Below are positions 1 to 12,126 of a stretch of 64,000 nucleotides of DNA, piece after piece (the first letter of the stretch is position 1; every line of letters starts with the position of its first letter). The position numbers and the translations under genes were made by a program. The DNA is taken from assembly GCA_035236585.1 (NCBI GenBank), contig CP141137.1:43174057-43238056 (forward strand). Direction: 5' to 3'. This DNA is from Warburgia ugandensis (lineage: Eukaryota; Streptophyta; Magnoliopsida; Canellales; Canellaceae). Below the pieces are notes generated by a model. It saw nothing but the letters and a program-made list of their open reading frames with translations. It was not told where the DNA came from and searched no databases.

Positions 1-384
1 TTTTTTTATAAGTCTTGATGGTTTCTCATTCTATGGTAGAAACAAACATTCCATTTGATTCTCTTGTTTGTCTGCTATAGATTTAACCTTTTAAGGGTTT
101 TTTTTTTCAATTTTTTTGAAAAAACAATTACAAAATTTTGAAATAAAATTCGTTTTTTACATTTATTCCTTTCCTTGAAGCAGATTTTCATTCACTTATA
201 TAGTTTCCATTCATAGAAATTAGCATGTTTGAGTAATATTTCATCATAATCATGTTTCTCTTACTTTTGTGGGATTTTTCAATTTTTATAATTCTTAATA
301 TTTATTTTTTCCTTGTGATTCAGGCATGCACCTAGGCACATCTAGGCCCTCTAGGCTCCACATGCACCCCTAGCACCTCTAACT
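1..384. other. AT-rich sequence, no gene seen
   Basis: T- and A-rich sequence with no open frame or motif I can name. A short C-rich stretch with repeated CTAGGC/CACC words lies at about 325-385, immediately before recognisable retrotransposon gag sequence begins. It may be the broken 5' side of the element that follows. Confidence 0.5.
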
Positions 385-3300
385 ATATAGGTTTGTTGAT
401 GTTGACAGCTGGACTAAGGAGTAAGGTGCTGGGAGTTCGACCAGCCACTATGGCTGAGGCTATTGAGATGATGTCTATCTTTGAGCAAGACTTCAAGAGG
501 GCATCAGATGAGAGGAAAGATGAGGAGAAAGAGGGCAGCTAGATCAGCAAAGGGAAGAGGCCCATGCAATCTTCAAGGTCTCATTCATTTCAGAAGCGCA
601 CATTTCTTCAAAAGAGCAAAGCTCTAGGTCATTGGCCACGCCCACGATGCAAGAAGCATCACATAGGCCAACCTTGCACAAGAATAGTATTCAAGTGCTT
701 CAGTTGTGGGAAGCAAGACACATGGCCTACCACTATTAGAAGAACAAGGGAAAGAAGCTGGCTGAGCAACTTCCTAAGAGCCAAGGGCAAGTTTTCACCA
801 TCACCAATGGACAAGCTCAAGCAACGAATGCAGTTGTGGAAGGTATGATTCTGATACACGATAACCTTGCTAAGGTTTTATTCAACCCTAGTTCTATACA
901 TTCTTTCATACCAAACAATTTTGTTATGTTCATAAAATTCAGAACCTAAGGGTGTATCTAAATATCACAACACCAGCAGGCAAGTCCATGTATTCCCATA
1001 ATTTTATTTTTAATGTACCCATCATGATAGAGAACAAAAAATGAAATGCTGATTTAGTCTTACTTGATCTGACTGACTTTGATGTCATCCTTGGCATGGA
1101 TTGATTGGTACTTAACTAGGCCACAATGGGCTGTTAAAGGAAGAGAGTTGTATTTAGCATGCTCAGAGAGCCACTAGTTACATTTCGAGGGAAGCAGAAT
1201 CCCTCAGGAGCATGTTTGATCTCTGCATCCAAAGTAACTAAGAGGGATGTTAAGCCTTCTTGGCCAAGTGGAGGTTGCTAAGGTTGAGAAGCCTAAGTTG
1301 GAGCAGATGGTGGTGGTTTAGGAGTTTCCTGATGCTTTCCCGGACGAGTTGCCAGTACCATCACGATGAGACATTGACTTCACCATTGACTTGGTATCCA
1401 GTATGGCCCCAATCTCTAAGGCGCCGTACAGGATGGCACTAGCTGTGTTGAGAGAGCTGAAGGTGCAGTTGTAGGAACTGTTAGACAAGGGTTTTATCAG
1501 ACCTAGCATCTCTCCATGGGGAGCACCAATTCTTTTTGCCAAGAAGAAAGACAGGTCATTGCAGTTGTGCATCGACTACAAGAGGCTCGACAGGGTCACT
1601 ATCAAGAACTGATATCCATTACCCTTATAGATTGTCCTTTTGACCAGCTTCAGTTGGCCAAGGTATTCTCTAGGATTGATCTACAGTCCAATTACCATCA
1701 ACTTGGAGTTAGAGAGGAGGATATCCAGAAGATGGCATTTCACACTAGATATGGGCACTATGAGTTCTTTCATGCCATTTGCGTTGATTTATCCCCTTGC
1801 TGCCTTGATGGATTTGATGAACAGTGTTCAGGACCTTCCTGGACAAGTTCATGATTGTGTTCGTTGATGACATCCTGGTATATTCTGAGAGCTGCAAAGC
1901 ACACAGTGAGCACTTGCAAATTGTACTGAGCACACTTTGAAAGCATCAACTGCATACCAAGTTCGACAAGTGAGATTTCTGGCTGGAGAAAGTCAACTTC
2001 CTGGGTCATATTATCTCTAAGAATGGTATTATTGTGGACCCAGAAAAGGTAAAGGGGTAGAGAAGTGGGAAGTGCCGAAGACAGTGTCTAAGATTCAAAG
2101 CTTTTAGGACTTGCAATATACTACTACAGATTTATAAAGAGTTTCTCTCAGACTGCCTTGCCTCTTGCCAAGTCAACTCAAAAGGAAGACAAATTCATCT
2201 GGGATGATGCATGTGAGGAGAGCTTCCATGAATTGAAGAAGAGGCTGATCACTACTCCAATACTTACTCTTCCAGCTAGCAGTGGAGGATTTGTGGTATA
2301 CAATGACACCTTAGGTCGAGGACTAGGTTGCATACTTATGCAATATGGGAAGGTAATCGCCTATACTTCAAGACAATTGAAGAAGTATAGTTGAATTATC
2401 TAACCCATGATATGGAGCTAGCAGTTGTGGTATTCACGAAGAGGATCTAGAGATACCATCTCTATGACAAGAGGTTAGAGGTATTCACTGATCATAAGAG
2501 CCTCGAGTACATTTTCTCATGGCAGGATCTGAGCATGCGATAGAGGAGATGGATAGAGTACTTGAAAAACTATGATTTCACTACTCAATACCATCCAGTG
2601 AAGGTCATTGTTGTGGCCAGCGCACTATGTCCAAAGACCCAAGAGATGTGTGCCATTATATTGTTGAGGAGGTAGAGGCTACTCCAAGAGGTGACTGGTT
2701 AAAGACCAGAGATTCAGCAAGACAAAGCCTTTATGACTAATTTATCAATGAGATCCATACTTATCGAGAGAGTCCTTCAGGCACAGAAGGACGACGCAGA
2801 GATGCAAACACTAGCAGATAGAGCAGGCATCACCAGAGAGGTGGATGGTAGCGTGAGATTCTATGGGAGATTATTGGTGTTGCCGAGTAGGAGCTAAGAC
2901 TTGAGATACTCATAGAGGCGCACCAATCACAATACATTATCCCTGCAGGTAGAACGAAGATGTATCACAACTTGAAAAGGCAATTATGGTGGAATGGCAT
3001 GAAGAGAGGTGTGGGGGAATATGTTAGTAGATGCCTTACTTGTTAGCAAGTCAAGGCTAAGCATCAAAGCCCTACAGGATTACTATAGCCTCTTGAACTT
3101 CTCGAGTGGAAGTGGGTTCATGTCACTATAGACTTTATAGAGGAACTACCCCGAATTGTGAGTGGGTGTGATATGATATGGGTGATTATTGATCGCTTAA
3201 GGAAATCAGCACATTTCCTTCCCATTAAACAAAATCAATTGACTGATAGCCTAGCTTGACTTTATATTAGAGAGATCATAAGTTTGAACAGAGTGTCACT

Positions 3301-4157
3301 GACTATTATTTCAAACCGAGACAGTTGGTTCGCCTCCCAGTTTTGGAATAGTGTTTAGAAGTCCTTAGAATCGTGCTAAGGTTTAGCACTATTTTTCTAA
3401 TGGTCAGTCAAAGCAAATGATCCAGACCGTAGAGGACATGTTACGAGCCTGTATGATTGATTGGAGAGGTAATTAGGATGAGAGCCTACCTCTTATTGAG
3501 TTTGCCTATAATAACAGCTTCCACTCAAGTATAGGTATGGCTTCTTATGAGGCAGTGTATGGGAGACCTTACAAATCACCAACTTTGCTAGAATGAAATC
3601 GGTGAGAACCAGATTATTAAGTTCGAGCTAGTGGAACAGTGTAGAGAAGGTGAAACTAATTAGGCAGAGATTACCAGCTGCTAAAAGCAAGCAGAAGAGT
3701 TATGCTGATAGGAGGCACCAAGACCTAGATTTTGAAACTAGTGACCATGTATTCCTTAGGATTTCACCGACCAAGGGAGTTACGGCATATCGTTTAACAG
3801 GGAAATTGAGCCCTCGATACATCAACCACTTTGAGATCTTAGATCGTATCATTACAATAGCATACAAATTCGCCTTACCTCATCAATTACCAAAAGTTCA
3901 TAATGTTTTTCATGTTTCAATGTTGTGCAAGTATATCCGAGATCCTTCTCACATATTGGAGCTAGTGCCGAAGGAGATATAACCAGATCTAACCCTTGAG
4001 ACTAAGCCAATTCAAATCCTAGACAGGAAGAATTGCAGACTGAGGACCAAGGACATCACACTAGTCAAGGTTCTATTGCAGAACGAGATGGTTGAGGAAG
4101 AAACTTGGGAATTGGAGCCAGATATGAGGATGAAGTATCCAAATCTGTTTCAAGGAA
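385..4157 (+). pseudogene. Chromovirus gag-pol polyprotein remnant
   Basis: This would have encoded the capsid and replication polyprotein of a Ty3/gypsy element. Gag is represented by a zinc knuckle (CFSCGKQ, about 696-716), after which the frame shifts. The protease active-site aspartate is lost: the motif reads NPSSIHSFI (about 886). Reverse transcriptase spans about 1500-2030, with a YHQL core in one frame and an intact FVDDILVYS catalytic motif near 1860 in another. RNase H lies at 2158-2530. Integrase runs from about 2960 (WWNGMK and a CLTCQQV-like zinc finger), with the catalytic acid near 3430 changed to lysine (GQSKQM). The C-terminal open piece 3650-3982 carries VHNVFHVSMLCKY, followed by a chromodomain-like EETWELEPDM near 4100. 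At least five frame changes separate these pieces, so no functional product is expected. Confidence 0.85.
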
Positions 4158-6750
4158 TCCAACGCTCAAAAACTTATGATCTTATAATTAGAAAATCTAA
4201 TTATTAAACATCTACTAATAGATCACACTTGAAGAGAGTAATCCAACGACTGTCAGCATGCAAAGATCCAATGGATAGGATCAAAACTACAAAGAAAACT
4301 AGGTTTTTATATTGGTAATGGCACCTCCTATTAACAATCTTATAAAATCGTGTACAAGTGAGGGCCATTTGACTACTATAAATGGGATGCCCAATCTGCC
4401 AAACAGCCAAGTTCAATGGCTCCCAATGAATTGGCACTTTTACAATTAATGAATAAAATAAGATAGATACTTAGAGATAAATCTAGAAGGAGATAAATGG
4501 ATATTAGAAGATAATTAAGAAGAAAATAGAAGAAAAAATCCAAGAGATAAGGATAAGATACGGAGAGATAGGAAGGAGACCAAATAAGGAGAAGCTGAGA
4601 AGGAAAGAAATCTCATTTAAGTGAGAAACCCATCCAAAATGTCAACCATAAGAGATGTCTTGGGCATGAGATAGAGAAGTTTCACGTGGAGAATAAATAG
4701 AAAAAGGAGAGAGAAGAAAGATGGAAAGGGAGAAAAAGAGAAAGTAACAGAGAGAGTGATAAGCACTCCCCATCTGACCATTAGAAAACAAATATAAAGC
4801 TTAGATAGTGTTCAAGGAGGGACGCGAGGGAAAAGCCAGCAAGAAGATCATGCTATACGTCAAACATGTAGGTAGATCTAATAGTTCCCCCATGATTTCA
4901 AAAGAATTGCATGGCTTTTCAACGATTTTTTATTGAAATCTCTTGTTATATATCTGTGATTTGTTTGAAATTGTAATCGTGCTCAAGAGGTTAAGAGGAT
5001 CTTCTTTATGCTTGAAATTTATGATCAGATTGGATGATTAGAGTGTATCAACCATATAACACATAAGGGCTATATTGAGCATGTAGATATGAAAAGTGAT
5101 CAACGATCCCATCAAAAGGAGATCTCGACCATCAAATCATGCGCTACTTAGAAAAAAAAAAAAAATGCTAAATCTTTAGAATCTAATAGTTAGATTTAGG
5201 TCAGAACTTGATGAGAACATAATTAAGAACTAGTAAGGTTCTGATGATTGCTCTAACTTGAAAATACGAGAAGATTAACCCTAAAATTACTGTTTGACTT
5301 AAATAAAATCCGACATCAAAATAACTTCTTGATCCAGATTGCCTGAGAATAAAAAATGTTAATTTGACTGATTATTGAGCATTAATAATGATAAGGGTGT
5401 ATTTTTGTTTTGACACTACTTTGATATGTTATGAGCTTGAGAACCCTAAAGTGGGTATTATTTACGAATCAAACAATGAGTACCGTTTGGTAGATGATAG
5501 GTGATAGTGTTCACTATTTTGATATTATTCATACTTTGATTTGAGATATCATTATGATTATGATGAGGAGTGAGTGCCCTGAGCATTGAGATAGGCCAAG
5601 GGCCTAAGCCAGCCAGTGCTAGGGGGTTGTACGTATTTGGTCGCCTGACCTCCAACCATCTGAGGCGTGGCATGATATCTACTACCCCATAAAAGGGCAA
5701 TATTCTCAAATGGCAGTTGGACTACAATTAGCGACTCATGGCGACCTTTCGAGACTGCCCATAGGCTTCATGAGGATGCGATTGAAGTCTTTCCATGATA
5801 TCGGAAAGCACACGATGCAGTGATCTAATCATAAGCATAGCATGTCCCAGATTTTGTGATATCAAAGTTGATATTATATATGGACCCGATGTATGGTCCA
5901 ATAATTTTACCATATGAGTTTATGGGGTAATTTAGATCCATATAAGTATATGGATGACGAGTTATTGGTATGAGTATTACCATAATACGGACAAGAACAT
6001 GTTTTATTCAATGTGATATATCGATTTGATCATGTGAGATATTCATATGCTGATGATATGATTGATTTATATGGTGTTCAGATGATATTTTGATATATAT
6101 CCTATTATATGCATCATCGCATGCAGCAAGAGACTGACTACACTAAGTCATGGTTTCAAACTGATATTGTGATTTCAAATCATGTGCATGCTAATTGCCC
6201 CAATTTGGGCAGTTCAGGTTTATCTACTGGGTATTTGTAGAAGTACTCAACCTATGAAATTTTTCAGATCCTCAAGAGAAAGCCAAGGTTGATGAGTAAG
6301 TCAGTATACCTGAGACAAGGACTTAGAGAAAATGGGAAGATGTCTAAATCCCTTTCTTTTTTCTTTTTTTAATTGCAGAGTCTTATCTACCATGAACTCA
6401 TGGTGAATGTAGCCCGTTGTGGCAAATGTTTACCTTTACATAGATGGTACATGGATTGTGACAGAGAAACCTTGGGACATGTTTTTGTACACTATGATTA
6501 TGTTCTTGAGATCCAATCGTGGACCAAGTTTTTATTCATGTTTATTACATGAGATTGGATTTATGGCACTTGGTGTTTTTTTTTTCTTTTTTTTTAATGG
6601 ATGATTTGTTTTCACTATTGATATCATTATTGTTTAAAAAATAATTCATTCATGTTATGCCGCCATTTTTATCTAGGATTCCAGGTTTTGCAATTACGGT
6701 TTTATGGAATTATTCTCATTTATGGTATTTTAAAAACCCGAGGTGCAACA
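4158..6750 (+). repeat. 3' LTR of the first chromovirus
   Basis: About 2.6 kb with no coding capacity between the end of the chromodomain tail and AAAACCCGAGGTGCAACA. It follows the layout of the other chromovirus LTRs in this window: purine-rich early part, a GC-richer block with short inverted and repeated words (about 5575-5770), a 'ctactgggtat...tactcaacct' block (about 6228-6260) and a short CA end. The 5' boundary is inferred from similarity to TGTAACRCCC-type LTR starts; the second base is mutated. Confidence 0.6.
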
Positions 6751-6770
6751 ATAATATAGTTGGTAGAAAT

Positions 6771-7323
6771 TAGGGATGGTAGTGGGGTAGGTTAAACCCA
6801 TGACCCCCCCTGTGCTACACCTTCTAGGGCAGTAGGGGCAATAAATCAATGACTGTATCTATGACAGGCAAAGGTCTGTAATCTGAGGTGGTTTTGGGTC
6901 GGGGCAGGTCAGCGAGGAAATTTTATAGGTCGACCTGCATTATTCACAAATATATCAAAAGTTCTCATGGTTTATTATTACCCTAGTTATAAAAGAAGGG
7001 CATTTTTTTGTAAAATCAAATCCATACTATAACAGCAACCAGAATCTACCTTGCACATTTCATAAAAAAAAACAAAAAGAAGAAGGAGAAGGAGAAAAAT
7101 AAAAGAAATATCTCAAATCTCATATAAAAATTGTAACATTAATTTGCCCTGCAATAACAATTTATGTGGAGAAGCCAATCAAGGTGGGTTTTTCACAATC
7201 TACCCCACCTTGTAATGGGTTAAAAATCTTAGTGACCTGTGGTGGGGCGGGGCGGGGCAGAAAAATAAATCATGAGGCAGGGTGGGGCAGGTGAAAAGCC
7301 ACCCCAACCCACTGCCATCCCTA
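6771..7323. mobile_element. hAT-like MITE with TAGGGATGGYAGTGGG termini
   Basis: The left end reads TAGGGATGGTAGTGGGG. The right end, reverse complemented, reads TAGGGATGGCAGTGGGT, so 15 of 17 positions pair as terminal inverted repeats. The flanking octamers gtagaaat (6763-6770) and attgaaat (7324-7331) agree at 6 of 8 positions, as expected for an aged 8-bp hAT target duplication. The inside is GC-richer near the ends (gggcggggcggggc) and has no transposase frame. TAGGGATGGCA-type ends are typical of non-autonomous plant hAT elements. It lies 20 bp beyond the LTR end at 6750. Confidence 0.75.
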
Positions 7324-7331
7324 ATTGAAAT

Positions 7332-8500
7332 GGGGTCCAATGATTGACAGCTATAAGGCTTGCCTAGTGGCAAAGATATCCAACCAGCACCACAGTTTGC
7401 ATTATGATGAGATGTTTAGACAAGTGGTGAAAACATCAATTGTGACACTTCAGATCGTCTAACTCATTTGGCTGGTCACCTAGTCTAGATGTTAAAACTG
7501 TACATGGTAGAACAGACATAAGCAAACTTGAAATCTTCGGACACTTGTTACTGCTATACTTCTTTAATTTACTGAAGCTGATGTCAATATTAGGACCAAA
7601 GCTAAAGTGGACAAAATAAACAGATTCTACTTAGGAGAATGAGGTTAGATCAGCACTCCTTTATTAAAGCATCTAACTGGTTGTTATTTAACATATATTA
7701 GCTAATTAAAAATGAAGAATAGGTTAACTTAGGCACATAATTATTTTATTTGTTGATAAAGATCACTCCCATTAACCTGATAAATGGCAATTTTAGCAAT
7801 AAATGAATAAGTCTATAAGGTATCTATTAGATGTAATGTAATTAACTCTTGTACATATTTAAAGGCTATGAAAGTTCATGTTTACAATGTGCTCAATGCC
7901 TGGTGAACTATGACAAAGTCCAGAATTATAAATTGTTAACAGGCCATAGTTAGACATCATAGAATGATAAGCATTGTAGCACAAGCTTTTTCCAGCGAGT
8001 ACTTAATACAAGTAATATCATCAATATAACTTCACCAAAATTATATAATTTAACAAAATAATTTGCCTAGCTGCTAATAACACCAGAAAGGTAATGTTAT
8101 CCAATTAATAGCAAAATAAATTACTAAACCTGTGAAATTATATAAAATCTAATCCAAATTAAATGTCAATTATGTAACATAAAGATACAAACCAAATCAT
8201 TAATATTTAGTAAGTAGTAAAATTGCTAAAATCCATCAACAAACTAGATTGACCAACAGTACACCCAATCGATAAATACCACAAGAGAAGGCACAAGTCA
8301 ACAAATAGTAAGATGAGAAATCTACTAAAGCTGGATAAAATATAACTGCTACGGTAAGTTACATTGAAAAACATAAACTTGATCAATAAATAATAAGACA
8401 AATTACTAAAAGTTGCCAAATTACGTAAATTTCCTAAATAGTGCACCTAAAGGAGGTATACTTGCATTTATTATTTTAACATTTTTTGGTAAAGTACTTG
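7332..8500. other. AT-rich intergenic sequence
   Basis: No gene, RNA or repeat structure recognised on either strand. I looked here on the minus strand for the missing C-terminal exons of the TatD-like gene and saw none. Confidence 0.5.
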
Positions 8501-8504
8501 ATTG

Positions 8505-8935
8505 TTCTAGTGACCATCCACTGGACAAGCCCTTTTCCCAAGTATGCTCCAAAATCTCCACTGGCTACTCCTCATAGGTCAAATCCTCACAAAGCTGAAC
8601 TAGTTATCACTACAAGATGTATGATGTGTTTGGCGTATCTCCTCAGAGTTGAAACATGAAAGACATCGTGGCCCTCTCCAACTTGAGAAGCAATCCCAAC
8701 CAGTATGCCACCAGCCCTAGTCCCCCCCAAATCTCGTAAAGTCCAATGTGCCAAAGACTCAACTTCCCTTCCACCCAAATGTCATGACAAACTTCTAAGG
8801 AGAGACCTTGAGAAACACTCGATTCACAACTAAACCTCAAGGCTCCACTATGAACAGTCTATATAGCTCGTCTATTGGCTCTAAGCCTCCAGAAGATGCC
8901 TCCTAATGAGCTGTATCCAGTCTAGTTCTTTGATC
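8505..8935 (-). pseudogene. Chromovirus integrase C-terminal scrap
   Basis: Read on the minus strand, several frames together give the end of a gypsy polyprotein: a SYID..SLEV piece (compare SYADRRRRDLEF), a VFLKVSP-like piece, GGREVESLAHW, then HDVFHVSTLRRY near 8640-8675 and DLTYEE followed by PVEIL near 8550-8580. These are the conserved blocks between the integrase core and chromodomain of chromoviruses. No LTR or other domain of this copy is visible on either side, so it is an isolated fragment. It sits downstream of the TatD-like gene remnant on the same strand. Confidence 0.7.
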
Positions 8936-8939
8936 CACC

Positions 8940-10160
8940 ATCAATGTCGGAATACTTCGACACTCCCGGGTCACATGTAGAAAAAAGAATGATAAATAAT
9001 ATCAGGGAAATATACATGTTCATCCTTAATCATCTTCTACCATTTAAATTTTGGATATTTACAGAAAAACCATGATGGGCAATCCATAAATTAACCCAAA
9101 ACAATGGTCATTTTGATATGACATAAAAAAATTGAAAAAAATGCAGAAAATGCCAAAGTGTCTCCAACTCAATTAGAAGCACAACTTTATCTGATCTGAA
9201 GCACAACTCTATCCAATTGAGAGAGAGAATCAGGTTAATAGGAAACATAAAACAGGTCAGTTGGATTTGTTGGGGGAAGTGCAAATTACCAAAATTAGGA
9301 TTCTCGTTTCACGTCCTGCTTCCAAAGTGGGAATCTAGATTCAACCTTCCCCACCCCATGGACGCTTCTCAGCTACAAGGATCCTTCGACATGTAAGTTT
9401 TGAGTCTAGAAGATAATGGTGGATTACCATGAGGTTACATGTGCACATTCATACATGTGGTTTGCAATGCCATAATTGTGCATGTCTATGGGTGTTATGA
9501 GGGTGACACTGGCCTGTCAAGATCATTTGGGTGTTAATATGAAAGATCATTTGGCTGAAGCTTATACTCTTCATATTTGTAGGTACAAGGATCATCTGGA
9601 AGGCTGAAAGTTACATTATTAGGAGTGAATTTCCTCTATTTAGTTCACAGGGTCACATTTGCCTGAGGAGACTTGACATGATATACCAAACGGCAGGAGC
9701 CATTTATTTAGGGGGTTGTAAAACCACTTGAGAAGATTTTGGATCCCAGTAACCAAATCAACACTTAAAGTTCACCATGTCCATTATGAGGCAAAGATAA
9801 AGTTCTCATTAGCCAATAAAGGATAGGGAGGAATCTGTTAGTTGTTGATTTCTGTCTTCCACTAGCCTCATGAATGACCAGCTCATACATGTTCATTTTC
9901 ACATTGCAAAACCTTATATGTTTCACAAACTTCATCACCTATTGAGAGAAATAGAAAAACACCCAGTAAACAACAACCCCAGAGTTGTCAACTCTATAAA
10001 ACATTCTTTTTTGCATGAACAATCATCACTGCAGGCATTCTACTATTGTTTATTCTTTATATTTTTCTATAACAAATTAAAAAGTTTAGCTGTCAATTGT
10101 TGCCTAAAGTTGGAAAAGAAGAAACAGAATATGAAACATTCTGCAAATCTTTATTCTCAC
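8940..10160. other. Intergenic sequence, no gene recognised
   Basis: Mixed AT-rich sequence with no motif I can assign. It lies directly downstream of the last visible TatD-like exon (which ends at 10161 on the minus strand), so it should hold the remaining exons if the gene were complete. No block resembling the family's conserved IETDSPYC region was found. Confidence 0.45.
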
Positions 10161-10669
10161 CTATGAATAAATTGTCAAGTTTTAAGAGTTGATTGTGCTC
10201 TGCGGCACTACCAGTAAATGAATCGACAACTCCACAGTAAACCTGTCAAGAAGTACCCTCAATTTCATCAGTTTCATCACGATTAATATGCCACAGAGTC
10301 TAGCTCTGCAGAAACCTTTTACAAGTAGGTGGCTTAACATACAAACAAAAAAGTTCTCATCAAACTCAGAAATTGATCATATAAGACAATTAAAATTTCT
10401 TTGCGGCACGTATATGTATAAACAAAAGCAAAGCTGAAACCTTGAGGATGGAGAGATTTGAACAGCTCCAAGATTTAACTGACTTAGTAGTGAGTCAACT
10501 AGGGTCCAAGTTCTGTTCATTCAACTCTGAGAAAAGTTCAGTTTTCCAAAGTGGTCAACAGAAATTTTTTTAAGTTTCTGATCAAGGTCCTGGGTTATTG
10601 GATATCTCGCACTAAACATTTCACTTATTTGACAAGTTCAATGGACTTATTGAGTTTTCTAAAAGTAAA

Positions 10670-10850
10670 AAAAGGCAGCCCTAGCGCACTAAGCTCCTAC
10701 CTATGCGGGGTCCGGGGAAAGGACGGACCACAAGGGCCTATAGTAGGCAGCCTTACCTTGCATTTTGCAAGACACTGATTCCACGCCTTGAACCTATGAC
10801 CTTAAGGTCACATGACGACAACTTTCACCATTGCGCTAAGGCTACCCTTC
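10670..10850 (-). mobile_element. Au SINE, full length
   Basis: This 181-bp tRNA-derived retroposon matches the plant Au SINE family. Read on the minus strand, it has an A-box-like tagcgcaatgg, a B-box-like ggttcaaggc within gaccttaaggtcataggttc, then the diagnostic GGTCCGTCC, CCCCGGACCCCGCATAG and GGGAGCTTAGTGCG blocks and a short poly-T end. A perfect 22-nt target duplication flanks it at 10648-10669 and 10851-10872. It lies in the TatD-like intron between 10242 and 10940, in the same orientation as the gene. The pol III promoter boxes are recognisable. Confidence 0.93.
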
Positions 10851-12063
10851 TATTGAGTTTTCTAAAAGTAAAGGAACCAAATATTCAAATATAAGGAAAT
10901 AGCAGGGACTGTCGCTGCACTCCCATCCTAAAGACTCACCTGCCCTTGTTTCGAACTACAATGTGGTAAAATTCTTCAGCAGCAGCACGCATGTACAGAA
11001 ACATAGGTAGCTGTACTGCCTCAGCTAATTCAAACTGCTTCTCAAAGTACCTGAGAATGTATAACTGCAGTAATCAGCAGAGAAGCGTGCAGTATGAACA
11101 TTCTGTGATCAAAGAAAATGGCTCTCAATTTCAGATACATGAAGTAGTTAAGTTGCAAACATACTTTTTCTGAATTTCAGATGGGCAAAAGTAAAGCCTA
11201 TCATAGTCTAACCCACATTCACCAATTGCCACCACCTAGATGGCAAAAATCTCAGTCTCACTTATCACAAACAGCAAGAACCAGTAAGAGAAACAGCAAC
11301 AACCAAAGAAGATATTGGACCCATAAAATATGTCTAGTAACCTAGATGCTGAAGAAATTGAAAGACTAATGAAGCAACCTTTCAAACAGTAGAATTTTAA
11401 TCAATAAATCTTATGCTTAGCCAGTTGATCAAATTAAGTCAGCTCCAATTAAACAATTTTAACACGTGTATGGCCACTATCTAACACAAATTTTCCAGCC
11501 TTTGTGCCTCAACCTTAAGTTTGTAATTCAGTGCCACCTCCTACCAATAAATAAATACGAGAGATTTTTCCATTCCAATGCAGCAACCAAGCCTAGCCTT
11601 GGCTATATACAATTCTGTGACTCGATTGAGTCGAGCCCAAAGACTTATGATTCCATCATGCATGGAGACATAGATAGTAAAACAAGTTTTGTTATTCCAG
11701 TTTGTTAAAAAGCAACTTACTTGAGTCTTTGTGTCACAACTCAAACAAGTACCTGACTGTATTTTAGAACAGTTGGACGCCATGTAAGTGCATATAATTA
11801 TTCTCCTCCTCAATGGAAATTGTGAGGGCTCCTGTAATGGTGATGACCCCATGTATTCTCAGGCCTCTTCAGCGAGAACAACAGTGCCTTGATACACAGG
11901 TAGATATTTCTCTTTTATTTTTGTTTGTCTTCATTGCGATGCTTTATTTTATTTCTTCTCCTCCTTCTTTTGTGAATCCCTGTTTTTCCCTTCTTTTATT
12001 TCTGCTTCTTCTTCCATGTACTGGCCATTTTCTATTTTCTATCTTTATCTTTATCTTCTTTTT

Positions 12064-12126
12064 GTGGTCCACCCCTTCCCCAGACCCTCCATACACGGGA
12101 GCTTTGTGCACAAGGATGCCCTTTTA
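12064..12126 (+). mobile_element. Au SINE 3' fragment
   Basis: The words GTGGTCCACCCCTTCCCC, AGACCCTCCATAC and CGGGAGCTTTGTGCAC followed by GCCCTTTT match the 3' half of the Au SINE on the plus strand, opposite to the full copy at 10.7 kb. The tRNA-like head is absent and the sequence upstream is a TTTATC-rich tract. It lies in the large TatD-like intron (11,236-12,730). No target duplication was identified. Confidence 0.75.

Larger units (their letters stand above)
385..6750 (+). mobile_element. Degenerate Ty3/gypsy chromovirus, 5'-truncated, with 3' LTR
   Basis: The order gag zinc knuckle, protease, reverse transcriptase, RNase H, integrase and chromodomain-like tail identifies a plant chromovirus (Tekay/Del or Reina-like). 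No 5' LTR or primer-binding site is visible, so the element is truncated near 385. The 3' LTR seems to start near 4158, where TCCAACGCTC resembles a mutated TGTAACGCCC start, and to end at 6750 in AGGTGCAACA. The usual purine tract before the LTR is missing: coding sequence runs almost directly into the LTR. Many stops and frameshifts make it an old copy. Confidence 0.85.
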
